Assembly (NCBI GenBank): GCA_963826145.1
Contig: CAWGVW010000002.1
Location: forward strand, 62,001-126,000
Reading direction: 5' to 3'
DNA length: 64,000 nucleotides
Source: JBGPLJ01 sp963826145
Lineage (GTDB): Bacteria; Pseudomonadota; Gammaproteobacteria; Steroidobacterales; Steroidobacteraceae
Below are positions 44,777 through 54,449 of this stretch, piece after piece. The notes under the pieces were generated by a model that was given only the letters and a program-made list of their open reading frames with translations, did no database searches and was not told the DNA's origin. Made by a program: the position numbers and the translations under genes. Within the stretch, counting starts at the first letter, position 1. Each line of letters starts with the position of its first letter.

Positions 44777-44790
44777 GATTATCGATAATC
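44777..44790. promoter_or_regulatory. palindromic operator candidate before RND operon
   Basis: GATTATCGATAATC is a perfect 14-base palindrome located 28 bases ahead of the RND permease start codon, within the only promoter region of the five-gene efflux operon. The last but one gene of that operon encodes a GntR/FCD regulator, the most likely ligand-responsive binder; autoregulation of efflux operons by such proteins is common. The binding partner is inferred, not shown. Confidence 0.5.
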
Positions 44791-45041
44791 TATCACGGGC
44801 CGCCGGCAATTACGGAGAAATGACGGGAAATTCAGGGAAAGGCGCAGCCGCAGGCGCGCGGCGGCACCCTGCGTTGTTGCTTCAAGCCCTTGATAGCGCT
44901 CGGGTGTAGCGGAATTTCGCCTGCCACTCACCCCGCCCTTGCGGGAAGCGGTCCAGGATGCGGTACGCGATGTTCAGTCACTCTTATATATGGTGCCGGG
45001 GCCGTTGCGGGCAGCGCGGGTTCGCAGGATGCTTGGCCCCT

Positions 45042-45440
45042 ATGCAGCATGTCCGTTTCCGCATCGACCTCGCGCCGCAGTGCTCAATCGGGCCCGGAAA
45101 AATCGAATTGCTCGAAACCATTCAGAAGTCCGGATCCATCCGGCGGGCCGCGACCCTGATGCACATGAGCTATCGACGCGCGTGGCTCCTTGTCGACAGC
45201 CTCAATCGCTCATTCAACGAACCTGTCACGAGGGCGAGCACCGGCGGTGCCGGCGGCGGTGGCGTCACGCTCACCGCATTCGGCAGCGAACTCGTGCGCC
45301 GCTACCGAACCGCGGCGGAGCGTATCGACAAAGTGGCACAGTCGGAATTCTCGGCGTTCACGGAGAAAATCGCCGCGAAGAGCCCTTCCGTTAACGTCGC
45401 GGGCCGCAAGCGCCTGTCCAAGCCGACGCGAAAATCCTGA
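45042..45440 (+). CDS. ModE N-terminal-type winged-helix regulator
   Basis: 132 residues from the ATG at 45042. It matches the stand-alone DNA-binding half of ModE (LysR-like HTH): IELLETIQKSGSIRRAATLMHMSYRRAWLLVDSLN and TGGAGGGGVTLTAFGSELVRRYR. It lacks the C-terminal molybdate-binding (Mop) domains of full ModE, and no molybdate transporter genes are near, so its effector is unknown. The TTATATATGG stretch about 55 bases upstream is a weak candidate site for autoregulation. The C-terminal tail is basic (RKRLSKPTRKS). Confidence 0.85.
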   Translation: MQHVRFRIDLAPQCSIGPGKIELLETIQKSGSIRRAATLMHMSYRRAWLLVDSLNRSFNEPVTRASTGGAGGGGVTLTAFGSELVRRYRTAAERIDKVAQSEFSAFTEKIAAKSPSVNVAGRKRLSKPTRKS

Positions 45441-45531
45441 GCGCCTCGCAACCGGAAGTTCGCTCTCGGCACAGTGCGACTTCGCCCGCAGTCGATTGAC
45501 GATCTTCGGCCGCGCCCCGCAGTATGCGGAT

Positions 45532-46794
45532 ATGGATCCGAAGCCAGTCGCCGAAACCCAGAACAGCCCGTTCTACCAGATGATGCTGGTGGCGCTCCTC
45601 AGCATCAGCTTCGGGATCCTCTTCTTCGACCGCAACTCGCTCGCGTTCCTGATGCCGTTCGTGCAGCCGGAGCTCGGCCTCAACAACACGCAGGTCGGGC
45701 TTCTCGCGAGCGCCCTGTCCTTCACCTGGGCCTGCGCGGCGCTCGCCATCGGTTACATCTCGGACAAGACCGGCAGCCGCAAGGGTCTACTCATCATCGC
45801 CACGATCATCTTCTCCGGATGCTCGTTTCTTTCCGGCATGGCACACACGTTCCTCGCGATGCTTGGCGCCCGCATGCTGATGGGCGTTGCCGAAGGCGGC
45901 TTCATGCCGATCTGCCAGGCGATGGTCGCGGCCGAGGTGAAACCGAAGTGGCGCGGTCTCGCGATGGGCGTGACGCAGAATTTCGGCTCGAATTTCTTTG
46001 GTTCCTTCGTCGCGCCGGTGCTGCTCGTCGGCTTCGCAGTGGCGCATGGCTGGCGCAGCTCCTTCTTCCTGGCGGGCGCTCCGGGTCTCGTCGCCGCGCT
46101 TCTCATGTGGATCCTGATCCGCAAGCAAAGCACTGGTGCGGCGAGCGCGCCGCGCGAAGAGAAGGTCAAAGGCTCGCTCAATGCAGTCATCAAGGAACCG
46201 AATGTCATTCTCTGCGCGATCCTGAGTGTCCTCCTCGTTTCCTACCTCGTGGTCTGCTGGACGTTCATGCCGCTCTACCTCACGCAGGTGCGCCACTTCG
46301 ATCCCAAAACCATGGGCTGGCTCATGGGAACACTCGGCATTTCGGCGACAATCGGCGCGTTCGTCATTTCGGGGCTCTCGGATTTCATCGGCCGACGACC
46401 GCTCATGATCGCGATGCCGCTGCTCGGCGTGCTCCTGCCGCTCGGCGCGATGTATTACGAAGGGCCCCCGACCGTGCTCGCCGCGTTCTTCTTCGTCGGC
46501 TGGGGCCTCAATGGCATCTTTCCACTCTTCATGGCGACGGTGCCGTCGGAGAGTGTCGATCGCAAGCACATGGCGACGGCGCTCGGTCTTTGCATGGGCC
46601 TCGGGGAATTCGTCGGCGGCGCAGCCTCGCCCTTCGTCGCGGGCTACTTCGCCGATCTGAAAGGACTGCAGGCGCCGCTCTGGATCATGGTTGGTCTCAC
46701 GATCGTGTCGGGAATCATCGCTTTCGGGCTCAGGGAAACCGCGCCGCAAGTTCTTCAGCGGCGTGAAGTCGCGACAGCTCGCGGTGGTCTGTAG
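45532..46794 (+). CDS. MFS transporter (sugar-acid/anion:cation symporter-like)
   Basis: 420 residues with twelve hydrophobic helices. The N-terminal block FFDRNSLAFLMPFVQPELGLNNTQVGLLASALSFTWACAAL and the RMLMGVAEGGFMPICQAMVAAEV stretch are typical of ACS-type MFS carriers for organic anions. It lies 91 bases after the ModE-like gene, which may control it. Its 3' end faces the Lrp-like gene. Substrate unknown. Confidence 0.9.
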   Translation: MDPKPVAETQNSPFYQMMLVALLSISFGILFFDRNSLAFLMPFVQPELGLNNTQVGLLASALSFTWACAALAIGYISDKTGSRKGLLIIATIIFSGCSFLSGMAHTFLAMLGARMLMGVAEGGFMPICQAMVAAEVKPKWRGLAMGVTQNFGSNFFGSFVAPVLLVGFAVAHGWRSSFFLAGAPGLVAALLMWILIRKQSTGAASAPREEKVKGSLNAVIKEPNVILCAILSVLLVSYLVVCWTFMPLYLTQVRHFDPKTMGWLMGTLGISATIGAFVISGLSDFIGRRPLMIAMPLLGVLLPLGAMYYEGPPTVLAAFFFVGWGLNGIFPLFMATVPSESVDRKHMATALGLCMGLGEFVGGAASPFVAGYFADLKGLQAPLWIMVGLTIVSGIIAFGLRETAPQVLQRREVATARGGL

Positions 46795-46818
46795 CTGCAA
46801 GCGCGCGACCGGCGCCTG

Positions 46819-47316
46819 TTACGCGAACGCGAGTGATGCCTTCACGCTCACATCGAACTTCGCACAGCTCATTACCACCAGTGTGTCGAAGCGTTTCACA
46901 TTGCGATTCTCGAAGAAGAACTTGCGCGTGAAGGCCTCATAGTCAGCCACGTCGCGCACCGAAATCATCATCACGAAGTCGATGGTGCCTGTGACGTAGT
47001 AACACTGGGTCACCTGCGGATTGGCACGCATCGAGGCTTTGAAGGCATCGATCAGATCGTGCTGTTCGCGTTCGAATGAGACGAGCACGATCATCGTCAT
47101 GCGCGGCCCAATGACTTCGGGCGCGACAATTGAGACATCGCGTGCGATGACCTTGGTGTCGCGTAGCCGTTTGGCGCGGCGCAGGCACGACGCCGGCGAG
47201 AGATGCACAAGATCGGCAAGTTCCTCGCTCGTGCGCTGGTTGTTCTCCTGGAGCGCATCGAGGAGCTTGATATCGAATTCATCGAGTTCCAGTGGAACGG
47301 TGGCGCTTTTTGTCAT
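46819..47316 (-). CDS. Lrp/AsnC-family transcriptional regulator
   Basis: 165 residues. An N-terminal helix-turn-helix (DEFDIKLLDALQENNQRTSEELADLVHLSPASCLRRAKRL) and a C-terminal RAM ligand-binding domain with VTQCYYVTGTIDFVMMISVRD give a full Lrp-type regulator. Such proteins sense amino acids. It sits 72 bases downstream of the D-aminopeptidase gene at the end of a long amino-acid and peptide catabolic cluster on the same strand, so it is the prime candidate for its control; whether from its own promoter in the gap is unclear. Confidence 0.92.
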   Translation of the reverse strand: MTKSATVPLELDEFDIKLLDALQENNQRTSEELADLVHLSPASCLRRAKRLRDTKVIARDVSIVAPEVIGPRMTMIVLVSFEREQHDLIDAFKASMRANPQVTQCYYVTGTIDFVMMISVRDVADYEAFTRKFFFENRNVKRFDTLVVMSCAKFDVSVKASLAFA

Positions 47317-47388
47317 CGCGGCTCCGGAACGTGAGGTGCCGCTGCGGATTGTACGCGATTGACGCGGGAATTCGTTACTAGCCCGGCA

Positions 47389-48308
47389 TCAGGGCGCGAG
47401 GTCGGGGCTGTACGAGTCCACGACGCTCACAAAATCCGCTACCTCGGCCATGTCCTTTCCGACGAATCGAATCGTGTGCGCATCGACGCGCTGCACGCTG
47501 CGCAGGAAGCTCAGGAGTTCCGCAGGCTGATAGTTCTTGAAGCTGATCTCGAGCGTGATCGGCGTTGCAAGAACGTACGGCTTCATCTCGCCAATCCGTG
47601 ACAATGCGGAGCGCGCGCCCACCGCAATCCGGCGTGCGGACTCTGCCGGTGTCAGCGTATTGGCCGCGTGGAAGCTCAAGGCCTGCTTGGTCTCCACGGT
47701 TTCAATTCGCGGCAGGTGGCTCTTGATCTCCGCGAGCGCGGCATCGTCGCCCGATGCAAAGGCGACGGGCACGCCCATCGAGCCTGCGTAGGCCGCATTG
47801 AACTCGCTTTCCGAGACGGCATCGCCGTTCAAGGCGACCCGGGTGAAATGCGCGCTCGAGAACGTGTGTGCGCGCACCCCGCGCGTGCTGGTCGTCGATG
47901 CGTGGCAGCCGATGAAAAGGGCCGCATCAAAGGTCGAATCGAGCCCCGCCATCATTTCCCCGTGGCGGGGCCAGGAGCGAATCACGCGCACGTCGGCTGG
48001 AAACGAGTCGATGAGAAGGCTCTCGCCGTTGCCGTGCGAGTCACTCACGAGGATGTCCGTGGCGCCTGACTCCTTCGCCGCTTGAATAGCCGCAAGCGTC
48101 TCGTCCGTCATGAAGCGGCGAAAGCGCTCGTACTCGAAGCCACTCGGGCCCAGCTGGTCCGCCGTGACGACTCCCGCGACGCCTTCCATGTCGACTGAGA
48201 TGTAGACCTTCAAATGGTGACCGGGGCGGCCGCGTGCGCCGATGCAATCCATGCAAACAGCACGCATGCAGCCGCGCCCAAGCCCTTGCGACCGACGAAG
48301 CTCATCAT
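47389..48308 (-). CDS. M55 D-aminopeptidase (DppA family), frame break after signal peptide
   Basis: The catalytic part (about 270 residues) is intact: SVDMEGVAGV (metal Asp and Glu), SDSHGNGE, GCHASTTSTRGV and SESEFNAAYAGSMGVPVAFASGDD, the metal-ligand blocks of DppA, a zinc peptidase releasing D-amino acids from the N-terminus. In another frame, from ATG 48308, a clean signal peptide is encoded (MMSFVGRKGLGAAACVLFAW, then IASAHA-AAPVTI). It meets the catalytic frame at an AAA run (48212-48214) where one base appears missing, so the enzyme is normally exported. The start overlaps the upstream stop (TAATG). The uninterrupted frame runs 47389-48267. Confidence 0.85.
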
Positions 48309-49482
48309 TAGCCCGCCGGCTTCTGCGCGGCGAAGAGGATCCGGGCGATCTCGACCTCGAGAAAGCCTGCGCCCCCCTCGGTATTGGCGAGAACGATCAG
48401 CATGAAGCCGTCGTCGACATAGTTTTCCATCATCGTGTTGAAGCCAAAAATGCCGCCCTCGTGTCCCATGAGGCGATGCCCGTCAACTGTACCTGTGTGC
48501 AGGCCCATGGTGTAGCCAAATGGTCCGAAGCCCGGTGGCGGCGAGTGCGGCGGTTCACCTGGAAGCTCGAAGTATCGCGTCGCGCGCGAGCTTGCCGTTG
48601 TTGAGCCGCCCCTCGCTCATCATGAGCTTGAAGGTTTCGGGACCCGTCACCTTGCCGCCGAAGAGCGCGACGTTCCATTTGGCGAGGTCGCTTACGGTCG
48701 AGCGCGTCGCACCGGCCGCGTACACGATCGACATGGGAATATACGGCGCGTTGACGAAGCCGGACGGTGCGCCCTCGGCCGGCTGTAGCCCGATGCGCGA
48801 AACGGCACGACGTCCGCCTCGTCGTCCACGGAGCTGTCCATCATCCCGAACCGGCTGTACACGCACTCGCGCGTGAACGCGGCCAGGGACTTGCCGGAAA
48901 CGGTTTCGATGATCTGGCCGAGCAGGTAGTAGCCCGAGTTGCTGTAGTGCCAGTGCGTGCCGGGATCGAAGTCGAAGCCGAGTTCGGCGATGTGCTTGAC
49001 GAACGTCCGCATGACTCCCACTGTCGAAGTCCCAGCTCCTCCAGCCGCACTTCCGTGTAGTCGCGGATGCCCGACGTGTGCGTGAGGAGATGACGGATCG
49101 TGACCTCTCCCGCGCGCGGAAAATCCGGATAGAACTTTGACAGCTTGTCGTCGAGCGAAAGCTTCTTCTGATCGATCAGCGTCAGGACATCGGCCGCCAC
49201 GAACTGCTTCGTCAGTGACGCAAGGCGAAATACGGTGCTGGTGTTGACCGGCACGTTGAGCTCGACGTTCGCGAGACCGTAGCCGCGGTTGAAGACGAGC
49301 TGCCCGCCACGCACCACGCCGACGGCGACTCCCGCCGTCTTCTTGCCGTTCACGGCCCTCTGGGCGGCGGCATCGATCTTGGCCTCGAGCTCCGGGCCGA
49401 GGAACGGCTCGGTCGCATGGGCTTCGACGAAGGAAAGGCCAAGCGCAAACGCTACGAGCCAGCTGTTACGCGCACTGATCAT
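48308..49482 (-). pseudogene. S12 serine hydrolase (beta-lactamase family), three frame breaks
   Basis: Four overlapping frames together give one class-C beta-lactamase/D-aminopeptidase-like protein. Segment 1, from ATG 49482 (GGGAGA ahead), has a signal peptide and the nucleophile motif SLTK (Ser89, Lys92). Segment 2 holds the YSN motif (HYSNSGYYLLGQII). Segment 3 holds PSGFVNAPYIPMSIVYAAG, and segment 4 the C-terminal HEGGIFGF, equivalent to the KTG/HxG motif. Breaks lie near 49030, 48785 and 48520. All catalytic motifs survive across the frames, which suggests sequence errors or recent decay. S12 members include D-aminopeptidases and DD-peptidases. It lies 27 bases after the dehydratase gene. 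Confidence 0.8.
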
Positions 49483-49509
49483 GAGAGTCTCCCGTTGCAT
49501 GGAAAGTGT

Positions 49510-50523
49510 TCAAGGCACCTGCACGTCCGCGACGAGCTGGTGAAAGCTGAGAGTGTCGATGTTCGAGCCACAGGCAATCAGGCCAACGCGTCTACCGCGC
49601 AGCCGTTCACGAAGGGGAAAGAGCGCTCCTGCCGTCGCCGCGGCACCGCCCGGCTCGACACAGAGCTTTAGCTCACGGTGCAGGTGAACCATGGCAACCC
49701 GCATCTCAACGTCGCTCACGAGAACAAGCTCATCGACCGTGCGATGACAGAGATTGAAGCTGTAGGGCAGCATATGGGGCGGGGCCAGGCTGTCCGCAAT
49801 CGTGCGAACGCTCTCCAATTGTTGAAGCTCTCCTGATTGGAACGAACGAAACATCGTATCGGCGCCCTCGGGTTCGACCGCCAGCAGTTCGCAGTCGGGG
49901 CGCAGCAGCTCGAGTGCGGCGCCGATTCCCGAGCAGAGGCCGCCCCCGCCGACTGCAACGACGATGGTGTCGAGGTCCGGTGCCTGCCGCAGCAATTCGA
50001 CGGCGAGCGTCGCGTTGCCTGCGGACGTGAGCCGCCCTTCGTAGGGATGGATGTAGGTCCGGCCCTCGGCCTCGCAGATCTCGACGACGCGCTCGGAAGC
50101 AGTGCGCACGTCGGGAGCAAACACGATCTCGGCGCCGAAGCGCCGGCAGTTGGCGACGCGCGCGGGGTTCGCGCTTTGCATCATCACGACTTTCGCGGTC
50201 GTCCCCGCGATGCGAGCGGCGTAGGCAACCGCCGCCGCATTGTTGCCGGAGCTGAAGGTCGTGAACCCGCGTCGGCGAGCAGCCGGGTCGAGTGACAGCG
50301 CGACATTGAGCGCGGCGCGCGCCTTGAACGAGCCGGTCACCTGGAAGAGTTCGAGCTTCACCCAGACGTCGGTATCCGGTGCAAACAGTTGGCGCGCCGA
50401 GGGACCCGTCCAGTGAAAGACCGGTGTCTGCGCGATGTACGGCGCAAGCCGTTCGGCCGCCGTCTCGATTTCCACGAGCGTCGGCGGTGCCAGCGAGTCG
50501 ACGCCCTGGGCTATCGCGTTCAT
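49510..50523 (-). CDS. PLP-dependent threonine/serine dehydratase-like enzyme
   Basis: 337 residues, fold-type II PLP enzyme. The PLP lysine is Lys67 in TGSFKARAA, and the phosphate-binding loop is VAVGGGGLCSGIGAALE. Similar to catabolic threonine dehydratase, serine dehydratase/racemase or hydroxyaspartate dehydratase; from sequence alone the substrate and its stereochemistry cannot be settled. There is no C-terminal ACT domain, so it is a catabolic and not a biosynthetic form. The start ATG at 50523 overlaps the stop of the YkvI-like gene (ATGA). In this cluster it would deaminate hydroxy-amino acids released by the peptidases. Confidence 0.88.
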   Translation of the reverse strand: MNAIAQGVDSLAPPTLVEIETAAERLAPYIAQTPVFHWTGPSARQLFAPDTDVWVKLELFQVTGSFKARAALNVALSLDPAARRRGFTTFSSGNNAAAVAYAARIAGTTAKVVMMQSANPARVANCRRFGAEIVFAPDVRTASERVVEICEAEGRTYIHPYEGRLTSAGNATLAVELLRQAPDLDTIVVAVGGGGLCSGIGAALELLRPDCELLAVEPEGADTMFRSFQSGELQQLESVRTIADSLAPPHMLPYSFNLCHRTVDELVLVSDVEMRVAMVHLHRELKLCVEPGGAAATAGALFPLRERLRGRRVGLIACGSNIDTLSFHQLVADVQVP

Positions 50524-51636
50524 GCAGGCAGAACCCGCATGCGACAGATCCGCCAGACGCCGAGCGTGAGAATCGGCAGGATGAAGAATGCAATGAAGCC
50601 GAAGGCGATCCACCCATAGCCGCGGGCCACGAGCTGCACGAGCCCCAACCGCGCGGAGGCAACGAGGCAGAAGAGCATCATCGCGGCCGGCACCAGGAAG
50701 CTTGCCAGGGCTGGATAGGTCCGCCCGCGTGATTCACGCGCGTGCGCGATACGCTTGTTGAGGGAATGCAGCACGGTCGACGCCGTGCCGAGGAGCGTAA
50801 TCAGGATCACCGACAGGTAGATCTGCGGCAAGAGCGCGATCCCCATGCGCTCCATGAGGAAGTTGACGGGCAGCACTTCGTGATCCACTTCGGGGTGATA
50901 CGCCATCATGGCGATGAAGAAGAGTAGGCCCGGCAGCATCGCAAGCGGTCCACCGAGGGCCCCTGCGAGGAGCGCTTCGCGTCGCGTCGTGACATTGCGC
51001 GCGGTGAACAACACCATCGCGATGGCCGCAATGTTGTAGCCGGCGTATCGCACTCCGTCCCCCACGGACGGCAGGACCTGCGCCGCGGGCGCTTCGGAAA
51101 ATGCGGCGCTGACCCGATCGCCGAAGAGATGCAGCGCCAGGATCAGGAACATCGCGTAGAACGCGTAGAGGACGAACGACCAGTAGCTGATGAGCGATTC
51201 GATGCGCTGCGTGCCGAGGAGAAGAATGGCCGCGACAGCCAGCGAAAACAGCACGCTGCCGACGAGTTGCGATGCACCGGTCAGCGCGTGAAACATTTCG
51301 CTCGCCGTCGCTTCGAGCACGGCCACGATCAGGAACATCAGCACGATCATCAGCACTTCGATGACGAGCCAGCCGGGACCGATGAGACTCTGGAAGAACG
51401 TCTTGTAGTCGTAGCTGCTGCGTGAGTCGTGCAAATTCCAGGCTCGCCGCGTACGTGATACTCCAGACCAGCATGGCGGCAAAGATGCCGAGGAGCCCGC
51501 CCCAGGGCCCATGCGGTGCGAAGAATTCGGCGAGCTCGCGGCCGGTCGAGTACGCCCCGCCGATGACCGCAGCCTTGAATACGAGCCCTGGAACGACGTA
51601 GCGGCGGAATGCGCTCGCCCGGGGCACCGCGTTCAT
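50520..51636 (-). CDS. YkvI-family membrane transporter, one frame break
   Basis: About 370 residues in two frames. The first (from ATG 51636) gives two helices (VVPGLVFKAAVIGGAYSTGRELAEFFAPHGPW..., MLVWSITYAASLEFAR). The second, from about 51435, continues with SYDYKTFFQSLIGPGWLV and eight or more hydrophobic helices to the stop at 50520. The break falls at CAAATTCC (51432-51439), where one base seems missing. The joined product matches the YkvI-like membrane proteins, distant relatives of amino-acid carriers. Both ends overlap neighbours by 4 bases, so it is translationally coupled to the deacylase and dehydratase genes. Substrate unknown; amino acid uptake is likely. Confidence 0.78.
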
Positions 51637-53276
51637 CTTGACTGTCGGGGCACGAAGCGGCCCGGCAATGCGCCGGTCGCCTTGCCGTTCTCGAACACGG
51701 CGACGCCATTGACCAGCGTGTGTTCGATACCAACCGACAGCTCGCAGGGACTTTCATAGGTCGCGCGATCGCTCACGGTCTTGGCATTGAAGATCGTGAT
51801 GTCTGCGACGCGACCGGGAGCGATCTGGCCGCGGTCCCGCAATTGCAGGTAGCTCGCCGGAAACGACGTCATCTTGCGGACCGCATCGGGAAGGCTCAGC
51901 ACACCGAGATCGCGCGCGTAGTGACCGAGCACGCGCGGAAACGTACCCATGCTGCGCGGATGACCGCAGACGCGCCGGGTTGTGCGCGGCATCGATGCCA
52001 TTGCCGTCGCTCCCGATCATCGTCCACGGCTGCACCATGAGGAGGCGAATGTCGGATTCCGCGATGTCGGCCATCGTGAGGCGGATGTCGTCGTATTTCA
52101 GTACGAGATCGGTGAGCAGGTCGAAGCCGCTCACTCCCCGTTCCTCGCGCAAGCAGCTCGATATTCCGGCCGACGAGGTCGGGCTGCTGCTTGCTCGCAA
52201 CGACGCGCAGGCCGCCGTAACCCACGGCCTTCAGCCAGCTGAAGCCGCCGTCGATGCCGTTCTCGGTAGCCTCACGCACCGCTACGCGCTGCTGCTGGGT
52301 CTGCCAGGACCCTGCGCAAGGTTTCAATCGGTATTCCGCCTGGAACGCGCGTCGCGAGCTTCGGCAATACGAACAGGTCTTTCAGGAGTCCGGTGCTCGC
52401 GCCGTCGTACGGATACTGATCGACCACGGCGTTGAATCCGTCGGATCGTTCGTGATTGACAAGCGCGACGATATCGACCGCGCGCCCGTGATTCATGAGA
52501 CCCGGCGCCTTTTCATGCGCGATCTTGGCGCCGATCCCGGCGCGCCGGCCGATTTCGAGCGCTTCCTTGTCGGAATCGATCAGGTGAAAGACCGGATCGC
52601 GGACATGTGAATCGTAGATGCCGCCGAACGGAGCGACTTCCCTTGCCATCGCGACGACTTCATCGGTGTCGCCGAACATCCCGGGGTCATACATCAGGCC
52701 GGAAGAGAATCCGACCGCGCCGAGTTCCATGCCCTTGCGCACTTCGGCCGACATGCGCGTGATATCCGCCGCCGATGCTTTCGCGTGGGGGTCCGCCATC
52801 AAGTCGTGGCGGATGCCGTTGTGGCCGACATAGAAGGCGTAGTTGACGCCGATGCCGCCGGCGGCAAAGGTCTTCATGCGCTCTTCGATCGTCGCGACCG
52901 AGTAAAAGCCGTCCGGACCAAACACCGCCGTCGTCACGCCCTGGCTGCTGGTCGCGAGACTTTCACGATCGACGGATGTCGATGCATCGGTGATCACGCC
53001 ATCTGCATGGCTGTGCACGTCGATGAACCCGGGCGCCACGACGAGCCCAGTCGCATCGATTACACGCGTGGCGCTCAGTTCCGTGCCGTCGCCGACAAAG
53101 CGAATCATTCCGCCCTCAACGCCAACGTCGGCACGAACGGGCAATGCGCCCGTGCCGTCAATCACGGTGCCGTTCCGTATCAGCAGGTCGAGAACGTGCG
53201 GTTGCACCGCCGGCCTTTCCGACGCCTGCAGGGCCGACCAGCCAACGAGACCGCACAGGACGAGAAGGCGCTTCAC
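51633..53276 (-). pseudogene. N-acyl-D-amino-acid deacylase-type amidohydrolase, three frame breaks
   Basis: A continuous D-aminoacylase-like sequence is spread over several frames. From ATG 53276: signal peptide (LVLCGLVGWSALQA), metal motif GFIDVHSHAD (His88, His90), and LMYDPGMFGDTDEV through ADPA. After a break near 52300 comes QQQRVAVREATENGIDGGFSW; after about 52155, REERGVSGFDLLTDLVL and VQPWTMIGSDG; after about 51972, HPRSMGTFPRVLGHYARDLG and the C-terminal LVNGVAVFENGKATG. The usual metal cysteine (GNCG) is absent; the position reads FGPDG. Family members release D-amino acids from N-acyl-D-amino acids or D-dipeptides. Overlaps both neighbours by 4 bases. Confidence 0.82.
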
Positions 53277-54364
53277 GGACCGCCGCCTTGCGCGCCCGGC
53301 ATCGCTAACGGCCGGACACGCGCGTTCAGCTGCTCGAGAAATCGATCACCTGACACTTCGACGGCGTGATGGCCGACACCGGGAAACAGTACGATTTCCT
53401 TGTGGGGTGCGCTGATGAGCGGCAGGTATGCGCGCACTACGTCCGTCGACGTCCACAGATCGTCTTCTCCCTGGAAGAAATAGAGCGGCAGATCGAACTT
53501 GGCGCCACGGTCGGTCACCTTGTACTTCAACACCACGGCGAGTAGCTCCCGCGTCAATTCGGGCGCCTTCTCGTAGACATCCCAGTCATCGCGCAGCGAG
53601 TAGCCGGGCGCGAGCAGCAGGACCTTCGCCTGATTCAGGTCGCGCTCGCCCGCCGGCGGGTACTTGTCGAGCACGGCGCGCTGCGCGCTCAGTTCCTCGT
53701 ACCCGGAATACGGCGGTTCACCGACCTTGACGAGTATCGCCTCCGAACTCTTGTCGCCCGCCGCTCGCGCGCGGGCAAGGAGCCCGCGATAGGACACGAG
53801 CTCGCTCTGCGCGGTGTCCATCACCTGTCCGGTGCCGACGAAGGCGTAGAAGAGATCGGGACGCGCGCGCGCCACTTCGAGGCCGAGCACCGAGCCCCAC
53901 GAGTAGCCGATCAGGATCACTTTGGGTTTTCCGAGTCGACGCCGCGCGTAGTCAGCGACCTCGATGCCATCGCTCACGAGCTGGTCGAGAGTCGGTTTCG
54001 GTTGATCGGCACGGCCGTTCCGTGCGTACGATTTACCGGCACCGCGTTGATCCCAGTGCACGATCGTGTACTCGCGCTCCCACGGCCGCATCACTCGCTG
54101 GAAGTACGGAATGGCCGTGAACCCCGGCCCACCGTGCAGGAACAGGATCACCGGATTGTTGCGATCCTCACCGCGAATCTGCAGCCACTGATCGACACCG
54201 CCGATGCGCACGAACCGCGCTTCGACAATCGCATTGGGCGTGTCGATCCTGAGGATCTCGGTCGTCTGGTGCTGGCGCCAGGCGCGGTAGCCCAGCGCAC
54301 CCGCCGCAACCAGCGCCAGCAGGAGCACCAGCGCCCCGAAGCCCTTCAGTACTCTGCGCAGCAT
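53273..54364 (-). CDS. alpha/beta hydrolase, proline iminopeptidase (S33)-like
   Basis: 363 residues. An N-terminal membrane anchor or signal (about 8-25, LKGFGALVLLLALVAAGALG) is followed by an alpha/beta-hydrolase fold. Oxyanion motif HGGPGF, nucleophile elbow GYSWGS, catalytic Asp in FFQGEDDLW and His in GVGHHAVE are present. HGGPG is typical of prolyl aminopeptidases (S33). It is intact although flanked by two broken genes. Likely periplasmic-facing peptidase removing N-terminal residues from short peptides. Overlaps the deacylase start by 4 bases. A GTG three codons earlier is an alternative start. Confidence 0.88.
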   Translation of the reverse strand: MLRRVLKGFGALVLLLALVAAGALGYRAWRQHQTTEILRIDTPNAIVEARFVRIGGVDQWLQIRGEDRNNPVILFLHGGPGFTAIPYFQRVMRPWEREYTIVHWDQRGAGKSYARNGRADQPKPTLDQLVSDGIEVADYARRRLGKPKVILIGYSWGSVLGLEVARARPDLFYAFVGTGQVMDTAQSELVSYRGLLARARAAGDKSSEAILVKVGEPPYSGYEELSAQRAVLDKYPPAGERDLNQAKVLLLAPGYSLRDDWDVYEKAPELTRELLAVVLKYKVTDRGAKFDLPLYFFQGEDDLWTSTDVVRAYLPLISAPHKEIVLFPGVGHHAVEVSGDRFLEQLNARVRPLAMPGAQGGGP

Positions 54365-54449
54365 GGGAGCCACTGTAGCCGTGCGGGCCGGCGTGAAATC
54401 GTCGGATGAACCGCTTCGGCTGCGGGATTCAGGCGTTAAAGGGTCGTCC

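Noticed and set aside
41557..44823. Long plus-strand frames opposite the RND permease
   Set aside because: Asp/Arg/His-rich shadows without family features.
44980..44996. TTATATATGG as a ModE-type operator
   Set aside because: Only one AT-rich half-site, no inverted partner, and this ModE-like protein lacks the molybdate domain, so the consensus may not apply.
46795..46818. Rho-independent terminator between the convergent MFS and Lrp genes
   Set aside because: No stem followed by a T-run is visible in the 24-base gap.
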